DNA of 64,000 bases, from NCBI GenBank assembly GCA_028714695.1, contig JAQTLX010000003.1, positions 233,333 through 297,332 of the forward strand, in the 5' to 3' direction. The DNA comes from Ignavibacteria bacterium. Lineage in GTDB: Bacteria > Bacteroidota > Ignavibacteria > Tepidaquicellales > Tepidaquicellaceae. Shown here one piece after another: positions 35,332-46,232 of the stretch. The notes below the pieces were generated by a model. The model was given only the letters and a program-made list of their open reading frames with translations, ran no database searches and had not been told where the DNA came from. Both the position numbers and the translations under genes were made by a program. Each line of letters opens with the position of its first letter. Within the stretch, counting starts at the first letter, position 1.

Positions 35332-36249
35332 ATGAATAAAATTACGCTATTAATCATTGTGTTTTTTCTTTTTGCGGGAAATATTATTTCGCAGACAATG
35401 AACAGGAATATTACAGTTGACGGAACAAACAGAAAATATATACTGCATATACCGGAAACAAATACTCTAATCTACAAACTTCCGCTTTTGATTGTTCTTC
35501 ACGGACACGGCGGGAACGGAAAACAGATAATGAAAGAAACGGGATTCAACGAAATATCTGACAGGGAAAGATTCATCGCGGTGTACCCATACGGAATCAA
35601 CAAGGGTTGGAATGACGGCAGGGAAATATCAACAGAGTCAACCAAATACGACGATGTGAAATTTATTTCGCGGATTATCGATACGACTTTCGCGGAGTTT
35701 GAAATTGACACTTCGAGGATATTTGTAACGGGCATGTCGAACGGCGGATTCTTATCCATCTATCTCGCGTATAAATTAAACAGCAGAATACTTGCTGCCG
35801 CGCCCGTCTGCGCGAATATTCCCGAAAGGATTAAAGACGAATATACATTTGCAAAACCTGTTTCGGTAATGCTTATAAACGGAACGGAAGACCCGCTGGT
35901 AAAATACGAGGGCGGCAAAGTTGGATTCGGATTAACTAAAGGCAGAGGATATTCCATATCGACGGATGAGACCGTGAAAATATTTGTGAGTCTCGATAAA
36001 TGTAATCCTGTGCCCGTTACCGAGGAGATACCGGATAAAGATGAAGAAGATGATTGTTATGCTCAAAAATATATTTATAAAGGCGGGAACGGCAATACCG
36101 ATGTTGTGCTTGTAAAGGTTATCAACGGCGGGCATTCTTATCCCGGCGGGACACAGTATCTGCCGAAATTTATAGTCGGGAATATCTGTATGGATTTTAA
36201 AGCGTCAGAACTGATATGGAAATTTTTTAACAGCAGGAAAGGGAGATAA
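35332..36249 (+). CDS. Secreted esterase of the PHB depolymerase / feruloyl esterase type
   Basis: The product has 305 residues. Signal peptide 1-21 ends NIISQ. The alpha/beta hydrolase fold shows LHGHGGNGKQ (oxyanion region), nucleophile Ser136 in VTGMSNGGF, the acid in INGTEDPLVKYEGG and the His in VINGGHSYPGG. This LpqC/PHB-depolymerase-like family cleaves esters on polymers or plant-cell-wall phenolics. It is likely periplasmic. It converges with the DUF6600 gene, separated by a terminator-like hairpin. Confidence 0.88.
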   Translation: MNKITLLIIVFFLFAGNIISQTMNRNITVDGTNRKYILHIPETNTLIYKLPLLIVLHGHGGNGKQIMKETGFNEISDRERFIAVYPYGINKGWNDGREISTESTKYDDVKFISRIIDTTFAEFEIDTSRIFVTGMSNGGFLSIYLAYKLNSRILAAAPVCANIPERIKDEYTFAKPVSVMLINGTEDPLVKYEGGKVGFGLTKGRGYSISTDETVKIFVSLDKCNPVPVTEEIPDKDEEDDCYAQKYIYKGGNGNTDVVLVKVINGGHSYPGGTQYLPKFIVGNICMDFKASELIWKFFNSRKGR

Positions 36250-36271
36250 AAAAAGGCGTCCGGAGACGCCT
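36248..36271 (-). terminator. Rho-independent terminator of the DUF6600 gene
   Basis: AGGCGTC (36254-36260) pairs with GACGCCT (36265-36271) around CGGA. Seven A at 36248-36254 give a T tail on the minus strand. It is 24 bases past the minus-strand stop. Confidence 0.85.
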
Positions 36272-36294
36272 GTTACGCACTTAGATATTGTTCT

Positions 36295-37779
36295 TTACTT
36301 TCTGGAAGACGTGTTGTTGTTATTTGTTGTATTGCCGCTCTTCGTAACCGTACTGTTTTCTTTTCTTACTTCAGTCTTCTGCTGAGTCTGAACATTATTA
36401 TTTTCTTTTCTCACTTCAACTTTCGGTGCAGTATAAACAGTGTTATTCCTAGTCGCGCTTACGTTATTCAGATTCACTTTCAGGTTGTCAGCATTAATTT
36501 GTTCAAGGTTGCTACGGCTTTTAGGCGAACTGTTTCTTCCGCTGTTGCTATTGCTGTTATGGCTGCCGCTGTTGCTATTGCTGTTATGGCTGCCGCTGTT
36601 GCTATTGCTGTTATGGCTGCCGCTGTTACTATTGCTGTTATGGCTGCCGCTGTTGCTATTGCTGTTATGGTTTCCGCTGTTGCTGTTACCGTTCCTTGTT
36701 GATTCGTGCGATCTGTTGCTGTTTTTGCCCGATTCACGCGTACTGTTATTATTCCTTGTCGATTCATGCGAACTATTGCTGTTCCTGTTCGATTCTTTTG
36801 TGCTGCTGTTGTTCGAGTTATTATTCTTTTTATGTCCGTTATTCTTTGATTTTCCGGTATTATTATTCCCTGTATTCGTATTCGAATTTTCTTTTGAGCC
36901 GTTATAATTTTTAACGCTTGACTGATTCTGTTTTGTGTTAATCTGTTTCTTAGTAACTTCGTTCTTCGATATTGACACTGCTTCGTTTAACGATTTTGGT
37001 TCAATCTTCTTTCCGGTTAACAATGATACATTGCTCACTTCCGGTCCAATATATTTATTGCCTTTTTCGTTCAGGCTAATCTGATTAACTCTAACTGAAT
37101 TCTGCACGATTTCTTTCAGGTCTTTTTTCTTAACAACATTATTCTTTGTAATCTTTCCGCCGAAATCTTTTTTATTTACAAAAACCCATCTCGTATGATT
37201 CGTTCTTATATGATTATTATGGTGTCTATAGCCGTGATGGTCTCTCCACCAGATTCTCGGACCGTAAGGATACCATCCGTAATAATTACCGTACTCGCGC
37301 CAGTAGCACCAGTTTGCCGCCCATGTGCGTCCGGGTATCCAGACCCAGCCGTAAAGCGGGTAATACCACCATCTGCCGTAGTGATAACACGACCAACCCC
37401 AGGAGTAATTCGAAATCCAGACCCATCCTGCATCCGTGAAGAGCCAGTATCCGTTATTATCATAAGGAGCCCAGTTAATGTCAACATCATTCGGGCGCCA
37501 AACGTTAACAACCTGATTATCATCATAGGCAGATTCGTCAAGATCAGTTTCGTTTCCGTTTACATCTTTTATGAACTCCGATTTGACAACTTTAATCCAA
37601 GTGCCTTTATTGTTGAGACTGTCATGCATGTTCTGATAAACAAGATTTGAGTCAAGAAGTTCATCTTCATCCGACAGGCTGTCGAGAAGTGTACCGTTGT
37701 TCTCCTGCGCTTTGAGAGGAGAATAATAGAACAGCACCGACATAACTACCAGAACCAATATTTTATTTAAGTGTTTCAT
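36295..37779 (-). CDS. DUF6600 protein with Ser/Asn-rich repeat tail
   Basis: The product has 494 residues. Signal peptide 1-24 ends LKAQ. An aromatic-rich DUF6600 domain (about 88-190) is full of Trp and Tyr: VNVWRPNDVDINWAPYDNNG, WVWISNYSWGWSCYHYGRWW, GWVWIPGRTWAANWCYW. The second half is low-complexity, with five tandem copies of SGSHNSNSN around 370-420 and RNSNSSHEST-type relatives. Function is unknown; the Trp-rich part is suggestive of a surface or matrix protein. ACCGAAAGGAAAC precedes the ATG on the minus strand, giving a ribosome binding site. Confidence 0.85.
   Translation of the reverse strand: MKHLNKILVLVVMSVLFYYSPLKAQENNGTLLDSLSDEDELLDSNLVYQNMHDSLNNKGTWIKVVKSEFIKDVNGNETDLDESAYDDNQVVNVWRPNDVDINWAPYDNNGYWLFTDAGWVWISNYSWGWSCYHYGRWWYYPLYGWVWIPGRTWAANWCYWREYGNYYGWYPYGPRIWWRDHHGYRHHNNHIRTNHTRWVFVNKKDFGGKITKNNVVKKKDLKEIVQNSVRVNQISLNEKGNKYIGPEVSNVSLLTGKKIEPKSLNEAVSISKNEVTKKQINTKQNQSSVKNYNGSKENSNTNTGNNNTGKSKNNGHKKNNNSNNSSTKESNRNSNSSHESTRNNNSTRESGKNSNRSHESTRNGNSNSGNHNSNSNSGSHNSNSNSGSHNSNSNSGSHNSNSNSGSHNSNSNSGRNSSPKSRSNLEQINADNLKVNLNNVSATRNNTVYTAPKVEVRKENNNVQTQQKTEVRKENSTVTKSGNTTNNNNTSSRK
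36540..36680 (-). repeat. Coding 27-bp tandem repeat (SGSHNSNSN units)
   Basis: Five near-identical 27-base units within the DUF6600 gene encode the nine-residue repeat SGSHNSNSN, with single-base differences such as TTGCTATTG against TTACTATTG. The antisense frames across it give poly-Leu or poly-Ala peptides and are not genes. Confidence 0.9.
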
Positions 37780-38146
37780 CTTTGTTTCCTTTCGGTATAT
37801 ACCTACTTATATATACCTTTTATTCAGATGTAATGTTCCATATAAATCCAAAGAACCTTCAATTTCTATTCAAAGATACCCCCGCGGGGGGTTACAAAAA
37901 AGGGAAAAATTTATCCCTAATTACGGTTTAATTTTTTGCGCGCCTTAGTTTCCTTTTTTGATACAATCATTGTGCCGGAATAAAACCCTGTTCTGTGTTA
38001 AATTAATCAATACAAACGCAGGAGTAACTCATCGTGCCGTATTTGGGTAAAGGACGGATATATAATCTTTATGAAATTTTTATGCATTCGGTCAATCATT
38101 TTATTTTTTACTTATACTATAGTATATATTTTTGAATAAAAAAATT
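37780..38146. promoter_or_regulatory. Divergent intergenic region before kdpFABCDE
   Basis: It must hold the promoters of the DUF6600 gene (left) and of the kdp operon (right). A GC hairpin CCCCCGC/GGGGGG lies at 37879-37891. ATACTATAGTAT (38114-38125) is a perfect 12-base palindrome 21 bases before the kdpF ATG and might be a promoter element or a KdpE operator; that is only a positional guess. Nothing else is visible. Confidence 0.4.
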
Positions 38147-38236
38147 ATGGGATTTGATTATATAGCGGGTTTGGTTATTGCGGGAGCGCTGATGTTGTAT
38201 TTGTTTTACGTAATTATTAAACCCGAAAAATTTTAA
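38147..38236 (+). CDS. kdpF: Potassium-transporting ATPase small subunit KdpF
   Basis: The product has 29 residues (MGFDYIAGLVIAGALMLYLF, then YVIIKPEKF), a single membrane helix followed by KPEKF, the usual KdpF ending. It stabilises the KdpFABC complex. It lies directly upstream of kdpA: its TAA ends six bases before the kdpA ATG. The gene is below common length cut-offs and is easily missed; position plus sequence make the call firm. Confidence 0.93.
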   Translation: MGFDYIAGLVIAGALMLYLFYVIIKPEKF

Positions 38237-38242
38237 TTGCAC

Positions 38243-39934
38243 ATGAAGATTAATGATTTAATACAGCCTTTTGTTTTTCTTCTGCTTGTGGGCGCTGTAA
38301 CTCCGCTGCTGGGCGGATACATGTTCAAAGTATTTTCAGGAAAGAAAAATATTCTCACTCCAATATTCGGGAAACTTGAGAATCTGATTCTGAGAGTATC
38401 GGGAGTGAATCCTGCGGAAGAAATGAACTGGAAGAAATATTTATGGTCGCTGCTGGCATTTAATTTTGCAGGATTTCTTTTATTGTTCATTCTTCAGGTT
38501 GTTCAGAAATGGCTGCCGCTTAATCCTCAGGGATTCGGCAATGTGCCGTTTGACCTTGCGTTCAATACGGCAATAAGTTTCGTCACAAACACGAACTGGC
38601 AGGCGTATGCGGGGGAAACAACAATGAGTTATTCGGTGCAAATGCTCGGGCTTGCGGTGCAGAACTTTCTGAGCGCTGCGACAGGCATTGCGGTTGTACT
38701 TGCGCTTACACGCGGCATAGTAACAAAGTTAACGGATAATCTCGGTAATTTCTGGACTGACCTTACGCGCTCGGTTCTTTATGTACTAATACCGGGTTCG
38801 GTGATTGTATCGATATTGCTGATGAGCCAGGGAGTTATACAGAATTTTTCTTCTTACGCGGATATAAAGACATTAGAGGGAGTTTCTCAGGTGATTCCTT
38901 TCGGTCCTGCCGCGTCACAGATTGCCATTAAGATGCTTGGAACGAACGGCGGCGGATTTTTCAATACAAACAGCGCGCATCCGTTTGAAAACCCCACACC
39001 GTTTTCGAATTTCATTGAAATGCTTTGCATACTTCTTATACCCGCGGCGCTTACTTACACATACGGGAAAATGACAGGCTCGAAAAAAGAAGGATGGATA
39101 ATTTTCGGAGTAATGATGTTTTTGCTCGCGGCAGGATTAATAACATCCATGTATTCCGAGTTCTCGTATAATCCCGCATTAAACACCGCTTATAATCTTG
39201 AAGGGAAGGAGTTGAGGTTCGGGATTTCAAACAGTGTTTTATTCTCGACTATTACGACCGATGTTTCGTGCGGGGCAGTCAACGCGATGCATTCGAGCCT
39301 GACTCCGCTTGCGGGAATGGTAACTATGCTTAATATAATGCTCGGCGAAATTATTTTCGGAGGTGTAGGCGCGGGATTGTACGGCATGCTAATATTCGTA
39401 TTGCTGACCGTATTCATAGCGGGATTGATGGTCGGAAGGACGCCTGAATATCTCGGCAAAAAGATAGAATCGCTTGAAATAAAAATGGCAATAATTGCAG
39501 TACTTATTCAAAGCGCATTTATTCTTTGCCTGACCGCTTATGCTTCGGTAACTGAATCGGGGTTATCAAGTCTGGGAAATACAGGACCGCACGGATTTTC
39601 TGAAATTCTTTACACATTTTCTTCGGCTGTCGGGAATAACGGAAGCGCATTTGCGGGATTAAACGCGAATACAGTCTTTTATAACATTGCGACAGGGATT
39701 GCAATGATTATCGGAAGGTTCGGAGTTATTATTCCGGTGATGGTGATAGCGGGAAGTCTTGCCGGGAAAAACAAATCTCCAGTAACGTCGGGCACATTCA
39801 CGACAGACAATTATGTTTTCGCGGTATTGCTTATAGGTGTAATTTTAATTGTAGGCGCTTTGACTTTCTTTCCCGCGCTGAGTCTCGGTCCGATTGTGGA
39901 ACATTTATTAATGAAAGGCGGAGTGTTATTCTAA
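38243..39934 (+). CDS. kdpA: Potassium-transporting ATPase channel-like subunit KdpA
   Basis: The product has 563 residues from ATG 38243; a TTG at 38237 would add two. It is the K+-binding subunit. The four pore-loop filters are visible: [33 protein letters not shown] (given as [12 protein letters not shown]), [15 protein letters not shown] and [13 protein letters not shown]. About ten membrane helices are expected. It is in one operon with kdpF, kdpB and kdpC. Confidence 0.97.
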   Translation: MKINDLIQPFVFLLLVGAVTPLLGGYMFKVFSGKKNILTPIFGKLENLILRVSGVNPAEEMNWKKYLWSLLAFNFAGFLLLFILQVVQKWLPLNPQGFGNVPFDLAFNTAISFVTNTNWQAYAGETTMSYSVQMLGLAVQNFLSAATGIAVVLALTRGIVTKLTDNLGNFWTDLTRSVLYVLIPGSVIVSILLMSQGVIQNFSSYADIKTLEGVSQVIPFGPAASQIAIKMLGTNGGGFFNTNSAHPFENPTPFSNFIEMLCILLIPAALTYTYGKMTGSKKEGWIIFGVMMFLLAAGLITSMYSEFSYNPALNTAYNLEGKELRFGISNSVLFSTITTDVSCGAVNAMHSSLTPLAGMVTMLNIMLGEIIFGGVGAGLYGMLIFVLLTVFIAGLMVGRTPEYLGKKIESLEIKMAIIAVLIQSAFILCLTAYASVTESGLSSLGNTGPHGFSEILYTFSSAVGNNGSAFAGLNANTVFYNIATGIAMIIGRFGVIIPVMVIAGSLAGKNKSPVTSGTFTTDNYVFAVLLIGVILIVGALTFFPALSLGPIVEHLLMKGGVLF

Positions 39935-39936
39935 AT

Positions 39937-42021
39937 ATGAAAAAGAACAATAAAATATTCGAGTCATCAATAATCAGAATCGCGGTTTATGATTCGTTTA
40001 AAAAATTAAATCCCGTGGTTTTAATGAAGAATCCCGTTATGTTCATTGTTGAAATATGCGCATCGATGACATCGGTGATTTTCATTTCCGAATTATATAA
40101 AGGCGCATATTCGGGATTTAATTTGCAAATTGCCGTATGGCTCTGGTTCACGGTTTTGTTTGCAAATTTCGCTGAAGCGGTAGCGGAAGGAAGAGGAAAA
40201 GCGCAGGCGGAGACGCTAAAGAAAGCGAGGAAGCAGACCAATGCAAGGAAAATTGAAGGAGACAAAGAGAAAATAATTCCTGCCGATGCATTAAGAAAGG
40301 GCGACGTAGTTGTTTGCGAATCGGGTGATATAATTCCTGCAGACGGTGAAGTGATTGACGGCGTTGCGAGTGTGGATGAATCGGCAATAACCGGTGAATC
40401 TGCTCCGGTTATACGTGAAAACGGAGGGGACAGAAGCGCGGTCACGGGCGGAACAAAAGTACTCAGCGACAGAATACTGATTAAGATTTCGTCGGAACCG
40501 GGGAATACTTTCATGGATAAAATCATTTCGCTTATTGAAGGAGCATCGAGGCAGAAGACACCGAATGAAATTGCGCTTACAATACTGCTTGCAGGGCTGA
40601 CGGTAATTTTTCTTCTTGCGGTTGCAACATTGCCCGCGTATTATTTATACGGATTGAATTCATCTGGTCTTGGAACGGAAAACAATATTTCAATTCCGGT
40701 ACTGGTATCGCTTCTCGTTTGTCTTATTCCGACAACGATAGGCGGACTTCTCAGCGCAATCGGTATAAGCGGAATGGACAGGCTGATTAAGCGAAACGTT
40801 ATAGCGACAAGCGGACGCGCAATAGAAGCGGCAGGCGACCTTGACGTGCTTCTTCTGGATAAGACGGGAACAATAACGCTTGGAAACAGAATGGCGACTG
40901 AGTTCATTCCTGTTTCATCAGTAAATGCAGAAACGCTAGCGGAGTGCGCAATGTTTTCATCGATTTCAGATGAGACACCCGAAGGCAGATCGATAATAAA
41001 ACTCGCCAAAGAAAAATACAATCTGCGTCCGAAAGAATTACTGCCCGAGCATGTAAAGTTTGTTCCGTTCACAGCAGAAACAAGAATGAGCGGCATAGAT
41101 ATCAGGCTGACAGACAAGCCAGTCAGAGTAATACGCAAAGGTGCGGCGGATACGATTGAAAAATACATAGAGCAGAACGGAGGATTTTATCCCGAAGATG
41201 TGAACGCAATAGTAAAGAATATAGCGGGAGAGGGGGGTACGCCGCTTGTTGTTTGTGAAAACAAAACAGTTTTCGGCGTAATAAGACTGAAAGATATAGT
41301 TAAAGGCGGAATACGGGAAAGATTTCTTCATTTAAGAAAGATGGGAATTAAAACCGTTATGATAACGGGTGATAATCCGCTGACAGCAGCGGCAATAGCG
41401 GCCGAAGCGGGGGTAGACGATTTCATAGCCGAGGCGAAACCGGAAGATAAACTCGTAAGAATCCGCCAAGAACAGGCAAACGGTCATCTTGTCGGAATGA
41501 TTGGGGACGGCACGAATGACGCGCCCGCACTCGCGCAGGCGGATGTAGGAATTGCCATGAACACTGGAACGCAGGCGGCAAGGGAAGCGGGCAACATGGT
41601 TGACCTTGACAGCAATCCGACAAAATTGATTGAAGTTGTGGAGGTCGGCAAGCAGTTATTGATGACGCGCGGAGCGCTTACAACGTTCAGCATTGCAAAC
41701 GATGTAGCAAAATATTTTGCAATACTTCCTGCATTGTTTACGGTTCTGTATGCACTTAACGGAAGCGCCGGTCCGCTTGGATTATTGAATATAATGAAAC
41801 TTGCCTCGCCGCAGAGCGCTATATTGAGCGCGGTAATATTCAACGCCGTTATAATTGTACTGCTTATACCATTGGCGTTAAAAGGAGTAAAATACAGGCC
41901 GCTCGGCGCTTCCACAATTCTGAAAATAAATTTACTTGTTTACGGTGTTGGAGGTCTGATAGCGCCTTTTGCCGGAATAAAACTTATTGATATGTTCATA
42001 ACGTCGATAAAATTAATATGA
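39937..42021 (+). CDS. kdpB: Potassium-transporting P-type ATPase subunit KdpB
   Basis: The product has 694 residues. The phosphorylated Asp308 is in [13 protein letters not shown], the actuator motif is TGES at 152-155, and [20 protein letters not shown] is the hinge. The membrane part has [18 protein letters not shown] as in other KdpB. It hydrolyses ATP to drive K+ uptake by KdpA. Two bases separate it from the kdpA stop, and its own stop overlaps the kdpC ATG by four bases. Confidence 0.97.
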   Translation: MKKNNKIFESSIIRIAVYDSFKKLNPVVLMKNPVMFIVEICASMTSVIFISELYKGAYSGFNLQIAVWLWFTVLFANFAEAVAEGRGKAQAETLKKARKQTNARKIEGDKEKIIPADALRKGDVVVCESGDIIPADGEVIDGVASVDESAITGESAPVIRENGGDRSAVTGGTKVLSDRILIKISSEPGNTFMDKIISLIEGASRQKTPNEIALTILLAGLTVIFLLAVATLPAYYLYGLNSSGLGTENNISIPVLVSLLVCLIPTTIGGLLSAIGISGMDRLIKRNVIATSGRAIEAAGDLDVLLLDKTGTITLGNRMATEFIPVSSVNAETLAECAMFSSISDETPEGRSIIKLAKEKYNLRPKELLPEHVKFVPFTAETRMSGIDIRLTDKPVRVIRKGAADTIEKYIEQNGGFYPEDVNAIVKNIAGEGGTPLVVCENKTVFGVIRLKDIVKGGIRERFLHLRKMGIKTVMITGDNPLTAAAIAAEAGVDDFIAEAKPEDKLVRIRQEQANGHLVGMIGDGTNDAPALAQADVGIAMNTGTQAAREAGNMVDLDSNPTKLIEVVEVGKQLLMTRGALTTFSIANDVAKYFAILPALFTVLYALNGSAGPLGLLNIMKLASPQSAILSAVIFNAVIIVLLIPLALKGVKYRPLGASTILKINLLVYGVGGLIAPFAGIKLIDMFITSIKLI

Positions 42022-42587
42022 AAACAATAATAACAACAATTAAGGTTTTGCTTATAATGACTGTGCTGACAGGCATAATTTATCCATTGATTATATTCGG
42101 AGCGGGAAGCGTATTCTTTCCATCAAAGGCAAACGGCAGTCTTATAGAAGCGAACGGTAATACAGCAGGTTCGGAATTAATCGCGCAGAAATTCGAAAGC
42201 GAGAAATATTTTCAGCCTCGTCCTTCGGCGGTTGACTTTCAGCCGCTTCCTTCGGGGGCGAGCAACCTTGGACCGACGAGCGGAAAACTGAAAGCAATAT
42301 CTGATTCGTTGAGACTTGCTTATATATTGAAAAACAATCTAAGCGAAGACGCGAAAGTTCCTTCTGACGCGGTATATTCGTCAGGCAGCGGGCTCGACCC
42401 GCATATCAGTTACGAGAATGCAGTCCTGCAAAGCGAAAGAATTTCGAAAGCACGGAATTTCAATGAAGAGAAAAAGCAGCAATTACGGAAACTGATAGAC
42501 AGGACACTTGAAAACCCGCAGTTCGGTTTTTTGGGTGAACCTAGAATAAATGTGCTTAATTTAAATATAGAGTTAGATAAATTATGA
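42018..42587 (+). CDS. kdpC: Potassium-transporting ATPase subunit KdpC
   Basis: The product has 189 residues. One N-terminal membrane helix (about 9-31) is followed by a periplasmic domain with [19 protein letters not shown] and [14 protein letters not shown], both strongly conserved in KdpC. It sits on top of KdpA and takes part in K+ access. It overlaps kdpB by four bases and is followed by kdpD after one base. Confidence 0.96.
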   Translation: MKTIITTIKVLLIMTVLTGIIYPLIIFGAGSVFFPSKANGSLIEANGNTAGSELIAQKFESEKYFQPRPSAVDFQPLPSGASNLGPTSGKLKAISDSLRLAYILKNNLSEDAKVPSDAVYSSGSGLDPHISYENAVLQSERISKARNFNEEKKQQLRKLIDRTLENPQFGFLGEPRINVLNLNIELDKL

Positions 42588-42588
42588 T

Positions 42589-45234
42589 ATGGAAGACACA
42601 ACGAGGCCTAATCCGGACGAACTGCTTGAACAGATAAAAAAGACGGAGCAGAAAGAAAAGAAAGGCAAACTAAAAATTTATCTGGGTATGTGCGCCGGAG
42701 TTGGAAAGACATTTTCCATGCTTCAGGATGCAAGCAAGGCGCACGGCAGGGGGACAGATGTATTGATTGGTTACGTAGAAACTCACGGCAGAGCGGAAAC
42801 GGAATTTCTTTTATTTTACATGCCTCAACTTCCGAGGAAAAAAATTAGTTACAAGGGTTTCGAACTTGAAGAAATGGATGTGGATACGATTCTTGAAAAG
42901 AAACCAAAACTTGTTGTTGTCGATGAACTTGCCCACACTAACGCTCCCGGAAGCAGGCATAACAAAAGATATCTCGATGTACTTGAACTGCTTGATAACG
43001 GAATAAATGTATACACTGCAATAAACGTTCAGCACATAGAAAGTCTTGCCGATACAGTAAGTCAGATTACGGGAATAATTATAAAAGAAACCGTTCCCGA
43101 TTCCATATTTGATATTGCGGATGAAATTGAACTTGTCGATATATCGCCGGACGAACTTATACAGAGATTGTCCGACGGGAAAGTTTATACCGCGGATAAG
43201 GCAAAAGACGCGGTAGAGAATTTTTTCAGGAAAGGAAATCTCAGCGCGCTGCGTGAACTGTCGCTCAGACTTGCGGCTGACAGGGTTGACAGGCAGGTGC
43301 GGGATTACATGCAGGAGAACAGAATACCCGGTCCGTGGAAATCAACACAAAGAATATTAATCGGCATCGGTCCTAATCCCAATTCATCCGACCTTGTCAG
43401 GTGGGCGCGGAGAATAGCATATACGATGGAAGCGAGTTGGGTGGCTGTGCATGTTGATACGCCGATACAACTGAACGAAAAACAAAAACTGTCGCTGAAC
43501 AACAATCTTGACCTTGCGAGAGAACTCGGAGCCGAGGTTGTAATAACTTCGGACATCGATGTAGTAAAAGGAATAATAAGAATAGCGAAGAACGAAAATG
43601 CAACGCACATAGTTGTAGGCAAATCGCAGAACAGAAATCTATTTTCGAAAATATTCAAGACCGATATTGTAAACAGAATTCTTGACGAGAGCGGAAAAAT
43701 CGATGTATATGTTGTTTCGGGAGATACGGAAACGGTAGATGAGCAGAAAAAATTTCGTCTGCCCGCAGCGCAATCTGATATTTCCAAATATATTATATCC
43801 TCATGTCTGATATTTCTTGTTGCCGCAATATGCTATCCGTTCAGCGATATACTTGGACATCAGACAGTTGCATTAATACTGCTTCTTGTGGTCTCGCTAT
43901 TGCCTCTTATAATGGGACCAGGTCCTGTTCTTTTGGCGGCTATCTTAAGTCCCATGATATGGAATTATTTCTTTGTACCCCCGAAGTTTACACTATGGAT
44001 AAGCAAAAGCGAGGACATACTTACATTTATAATGTTTTTTATTATTGCATACGTTACGGGAGTACTTACGACAAGAATCAGGCAGAGGGAAAAAGCCATC
44101 AGGCAGAGAGAAGAGAGGGCTGTCGCTTTATATAATCTGGCGAACGACCTTTCAAAGGCAATAAATCTGGATGAGGTAGTAAAAGAATCGGTTAAGAATT
44201 TCAAAAAAGTCTTTCATTCGGAAGCGGTAATATTTTTGAAAGAAGAAGACACAGCATTACTGAAGCAGGTAATTGACAATCAGGCGGAGAACATACCGGA
44301 AAAAGAATTTAGTGTTGCCGAATGGGTTTGCGCAAACGGAAAAAGAGCAGGTAAATTTACGGACTCGCTTCCTTTTGCCGAATACGTATATTATCCTATA
44401 AAAGGTCCGCGGGGGATTTACGGGTCTGCGGGGATAAAATTTGCGAATGAAGTGCAATTCGGCGAGCAGGAAGCGCTGATTGAAAATTTCGTCAATCAGG
44501 TAGGTTCTGCAGTTGAACGCGAACTTCTCAATAAAACCGCGGGGAAGACTTTGATTCTTGAGGAGTCGGAAAAATTATACAAAACATTATTCGACAGCAT
44601 ATCGCACGAATTGAAGACTCCTATTGCCGCAATAATGGCTGCATCGAGTTATCTGACTCAGATGAAAGGCGGAGACAAAGATACACGCACGGATATATAT
44701 AATGAAATCAGCACTGCATCAATCAGACTTAACAGATTGGTGGAGAATCTTCTGGATATGGCGCGTTTGGAAAGCGGCAAACTAGTAGTGAATCTCAGCG
44801 CCTGCGACGTTCAGGATTTAATAAACGGAGCGCTAAACCAGTTCGGCACGGAAATCGGTACGCGGAAAATTAATATAGACATTCCAGAAAACATGCCTTT
44901 TGTAAAAGTTGATTTTGTGCTGATAGAGCAGGTGCTGAAAAATATAATTCAAAATGCACTATTGTACACACCTGCCGGGGCTGGGATTGATATAAAAGTT
45001 TCCTTCGATAATGAATATTCGTATATTTTTATTTCCGACAATGGTCCGGGAATTCCGGAGAAGGGCATCGAACATATATTCGAGAAGTTTTACAGGGTTG
45101 ACAATAAAACAGCGGGAGGCACCGGTCTGGGACTTTCGATATCGAAAGGAATTATAGAGGCACACAAAGGAACAATTACAGTTGTCAACAAAAAGAGCGG
45201 CGGTTTGAAATTTCAAATTAAAATTCCGAAATAA
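42589..45234 (+). CDS. kdpD: Sensor histidine kinase KdpD
   Basis: The product has 881 residues. The N-terminal KdpD domain has a Walker A motif in GMCAGVGKTFSM and VVDELAHTNAPGSRH. A universal-stress-like domain follows (about 245-370). Four membrane helices (about 395-495), a GAF-like domain (about 520-645), HisKA with the phospho-acceptor His673 in SISHELKTPIAA, and the ATP-binding domain with GPGIPEKG and GTGLGLSISKG complete it. It senses K+ limitation or turgor and phosphorylates KdpE. Confidence 0.97.
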   Translation: MEDTTRPNPDELLEQIKKTEQKEKKGKLKIYLGMCAGVGKTFSMLQDASKAHGRGTDVLIGYVETHGRAETEFLLFYMPQLPRKKISYKGFELEEMDVDTILEKKPKLVVVDELAHTNAPGSRHNKRYLDVLELLDNGINVYTAINVQHIESLADTVSQITGIIIKETVPDSIFDIADEIELVDISPDELIQRLSDGKVYTADKAKDAVENFFRKGNLSALRELSLRLAADRVDRQVRDYMQENRIPGPWKSTQRILIGIGPNPNSSDLVRWARRIAYTMEASWVAVHVDTPIQLNEKQKLSLNNNLDLARELGAEVVITSDIDVVKGIIRIAKNENATHIVVGKSQNRNLFSKIFKTDIVNRILDESGKIDVYVVSGDTETVDEQKKFRLPAAQSDISKYIISSCLIFLVAAICYPFSDILGHQTVALILLLVVSLLPLIMGPGPVLLAAILSPMIWNYFFVPPKFTLWISKSEDILTFIMFFIIAYVTGVLTTRIRQREKAIRQREERAVALYNLANDLSKAINLDEVVKESVKNFKKVFHSEAVIFLKEEDTALLKQVIDNQAENIPEKEFSVAEWVCANGKRAGKFTDSLPFAEYVYYPIKGPRGIYGSAGIKFANEVQFGEQEALIENFVNQVGSAVERELLNKTAGKTLILEESEKLYKTLFDSISHELKTPIAAIMAASSYLTQMKGGDKDTRTDIYNEISTASIRLNRLVENLLDMARLESGKLVVNLSACDVQDLINGALNQFGTEIGTRKINIDIPENMPFVKVDFVLIEQVLKNIIQNALLYTPAGAGIDIKVSFDNEYSYIFISDNGPGIPEKGIEHIFEKFYRVDNKTAGGTGLGLSISKGIIEAHKGTITVVNKKSGGLKFQIKIPK

Positions 45235-45235
45235 C

Positions 45236-45925
45236 ATGAGTGAACCGAACAGCATACTGGTTATAGACGACGAAGTGCAGATAAGGAGACTATTAAGAAT
45301 AAGTCTTGAAGATTCCGGGTTTACAGTACACGAGGCGGAAAATGCAAAAAGGGGGCTGCAGGAATCTGCGAACTGCCGTCCATCGCTCATACTTCTCGAT
45401 TTAGGACTTCCGGATGAAGACGGGCTTATATTGCTTAAGAAACTCAGAGAGTTTGTAGAAACGCCTGTGATTATTTTATCCGTCAGAAATTCCGAAAAGG
45501 ATATAATAACGGCTCTCGATTCGGGGGCAAACGATTACATTACAAAGCCGTTCAACACGGGAGAACTGCTTGCGCGTATAAGGGCATGTCTGAGGTCATA
45601 TCAGCCGGAACAGAAAACATCCGTATACATAAACGGAAACATACAAATTGATTTTTCCGCTCATGAAGTAAAGAACAAAGAGCGGATAGTCAAACTAACT
45701 TCCACGGAATTTTCTTTACTTGCTTTGTTTATAAGAAACGCGGGCAAAGTGATGACGCATCAGTATATACTGAAAGAGGTCTGGGGAAAACCCTTCTCGG
45801 ACGAAATACAGTATCTGCGCGTATATATAGCGCAGTTAAGAAAAAAATTCGAAGACGATCCTTCGAGACCGAAAATATTTATTACGGAATCCGGTATCGG
45901 ATACAGAATGCTGATACAGGAATAA
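45236..45925 (+). CDS. kdpE: Response regulator KdpE
   Basis: The product has 229 residues. Receiver domain with Asp11-Asp12 and phospho-acceptor Asp55 in LILLDLGLPDEDG; OmpR-type winged-helix DNA-binding domain from about 130 with KLTSTEFSLLALFIRNAGKV and YLRVYIAQLRKKFEDDPSRP. It activates kdpFABC when phosphorylated by KdpD. It is last in the operon; the convergent gene downstream begins only three bases after its stop. Confidence 0.97.
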   Translation: MSEPNSILVIDDEVQIRRLLRISLEDSGFTVHEAENAKRGLQESANCRPSLILLDLGLPDEDGLILLKKLREFVETPVIILSVRNSEKDIITALDSGANDYITKPFNTGELLARIRACLRSYQPEQKTSVYINGNIQIDFSAHEVKNKERIVKLTSTEFSLLALFIRNAGKVMTHQYILKEVWGKPFSDEIQYLRVYIAQLRKKFEDDPSRPKIFITESGIGYRMLIQE

Positions 45926-45928
45926 CCG

Positions 45929-46138
45929 TCAGAATTTTTTTCTCATAAACCAGAACGCAGCGGCTAACACTATAAGTATAAGAGAACTTATCGGCGTGAA
46001 CGCGCAAAGGGCTTTATAGCCGAGCATACAAGTATCGTCTATATCTTTATAAGGTATAAACGTTGCAACGGCTCCGAGCAGGCACAACACTGCCAGTATT
46101 ACAAATCCGGGATTGGCTTTCTTTACTACTTCTGACAT
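45929..46138 (-). CDS. Small two-helix membrane protein, unrecognised
   Basis: The product has 69 residues, with membrane helices at about 11-28 and 47-64 and a loop containing two Cys (DDTCMLGYKALCAF). The rightward ATG is preceded by AGGAGAAATAAA on the minus strand, a good ribosome binding site, which supports a real gene. No family is recognised. It ends three bases from the kdpE stop. Confidence 0.65.
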   Translation of the reverse strand: MSEVVKKANPGFVILAVLCLLGAVATFIPYKDIDDTCMLGYKALCAFTPISSLILIVLAAAFWFMRKKF

Positions 46139-46232
46139 TTTATTTCTCCTAATATTTTATATAAATATCATTAAATTATATTGATTTTATTTTAAATGAA
46201 AGTTAATCTAAAATTATTATTTACCAAGCGTT

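Noticed and set aside
36440..36907. 155-residue Leu-rich frame opposite the DUF6600 gene
   Set aside because: It is the antisense of the 27-bp coding repeat; low complexity and no start signals.
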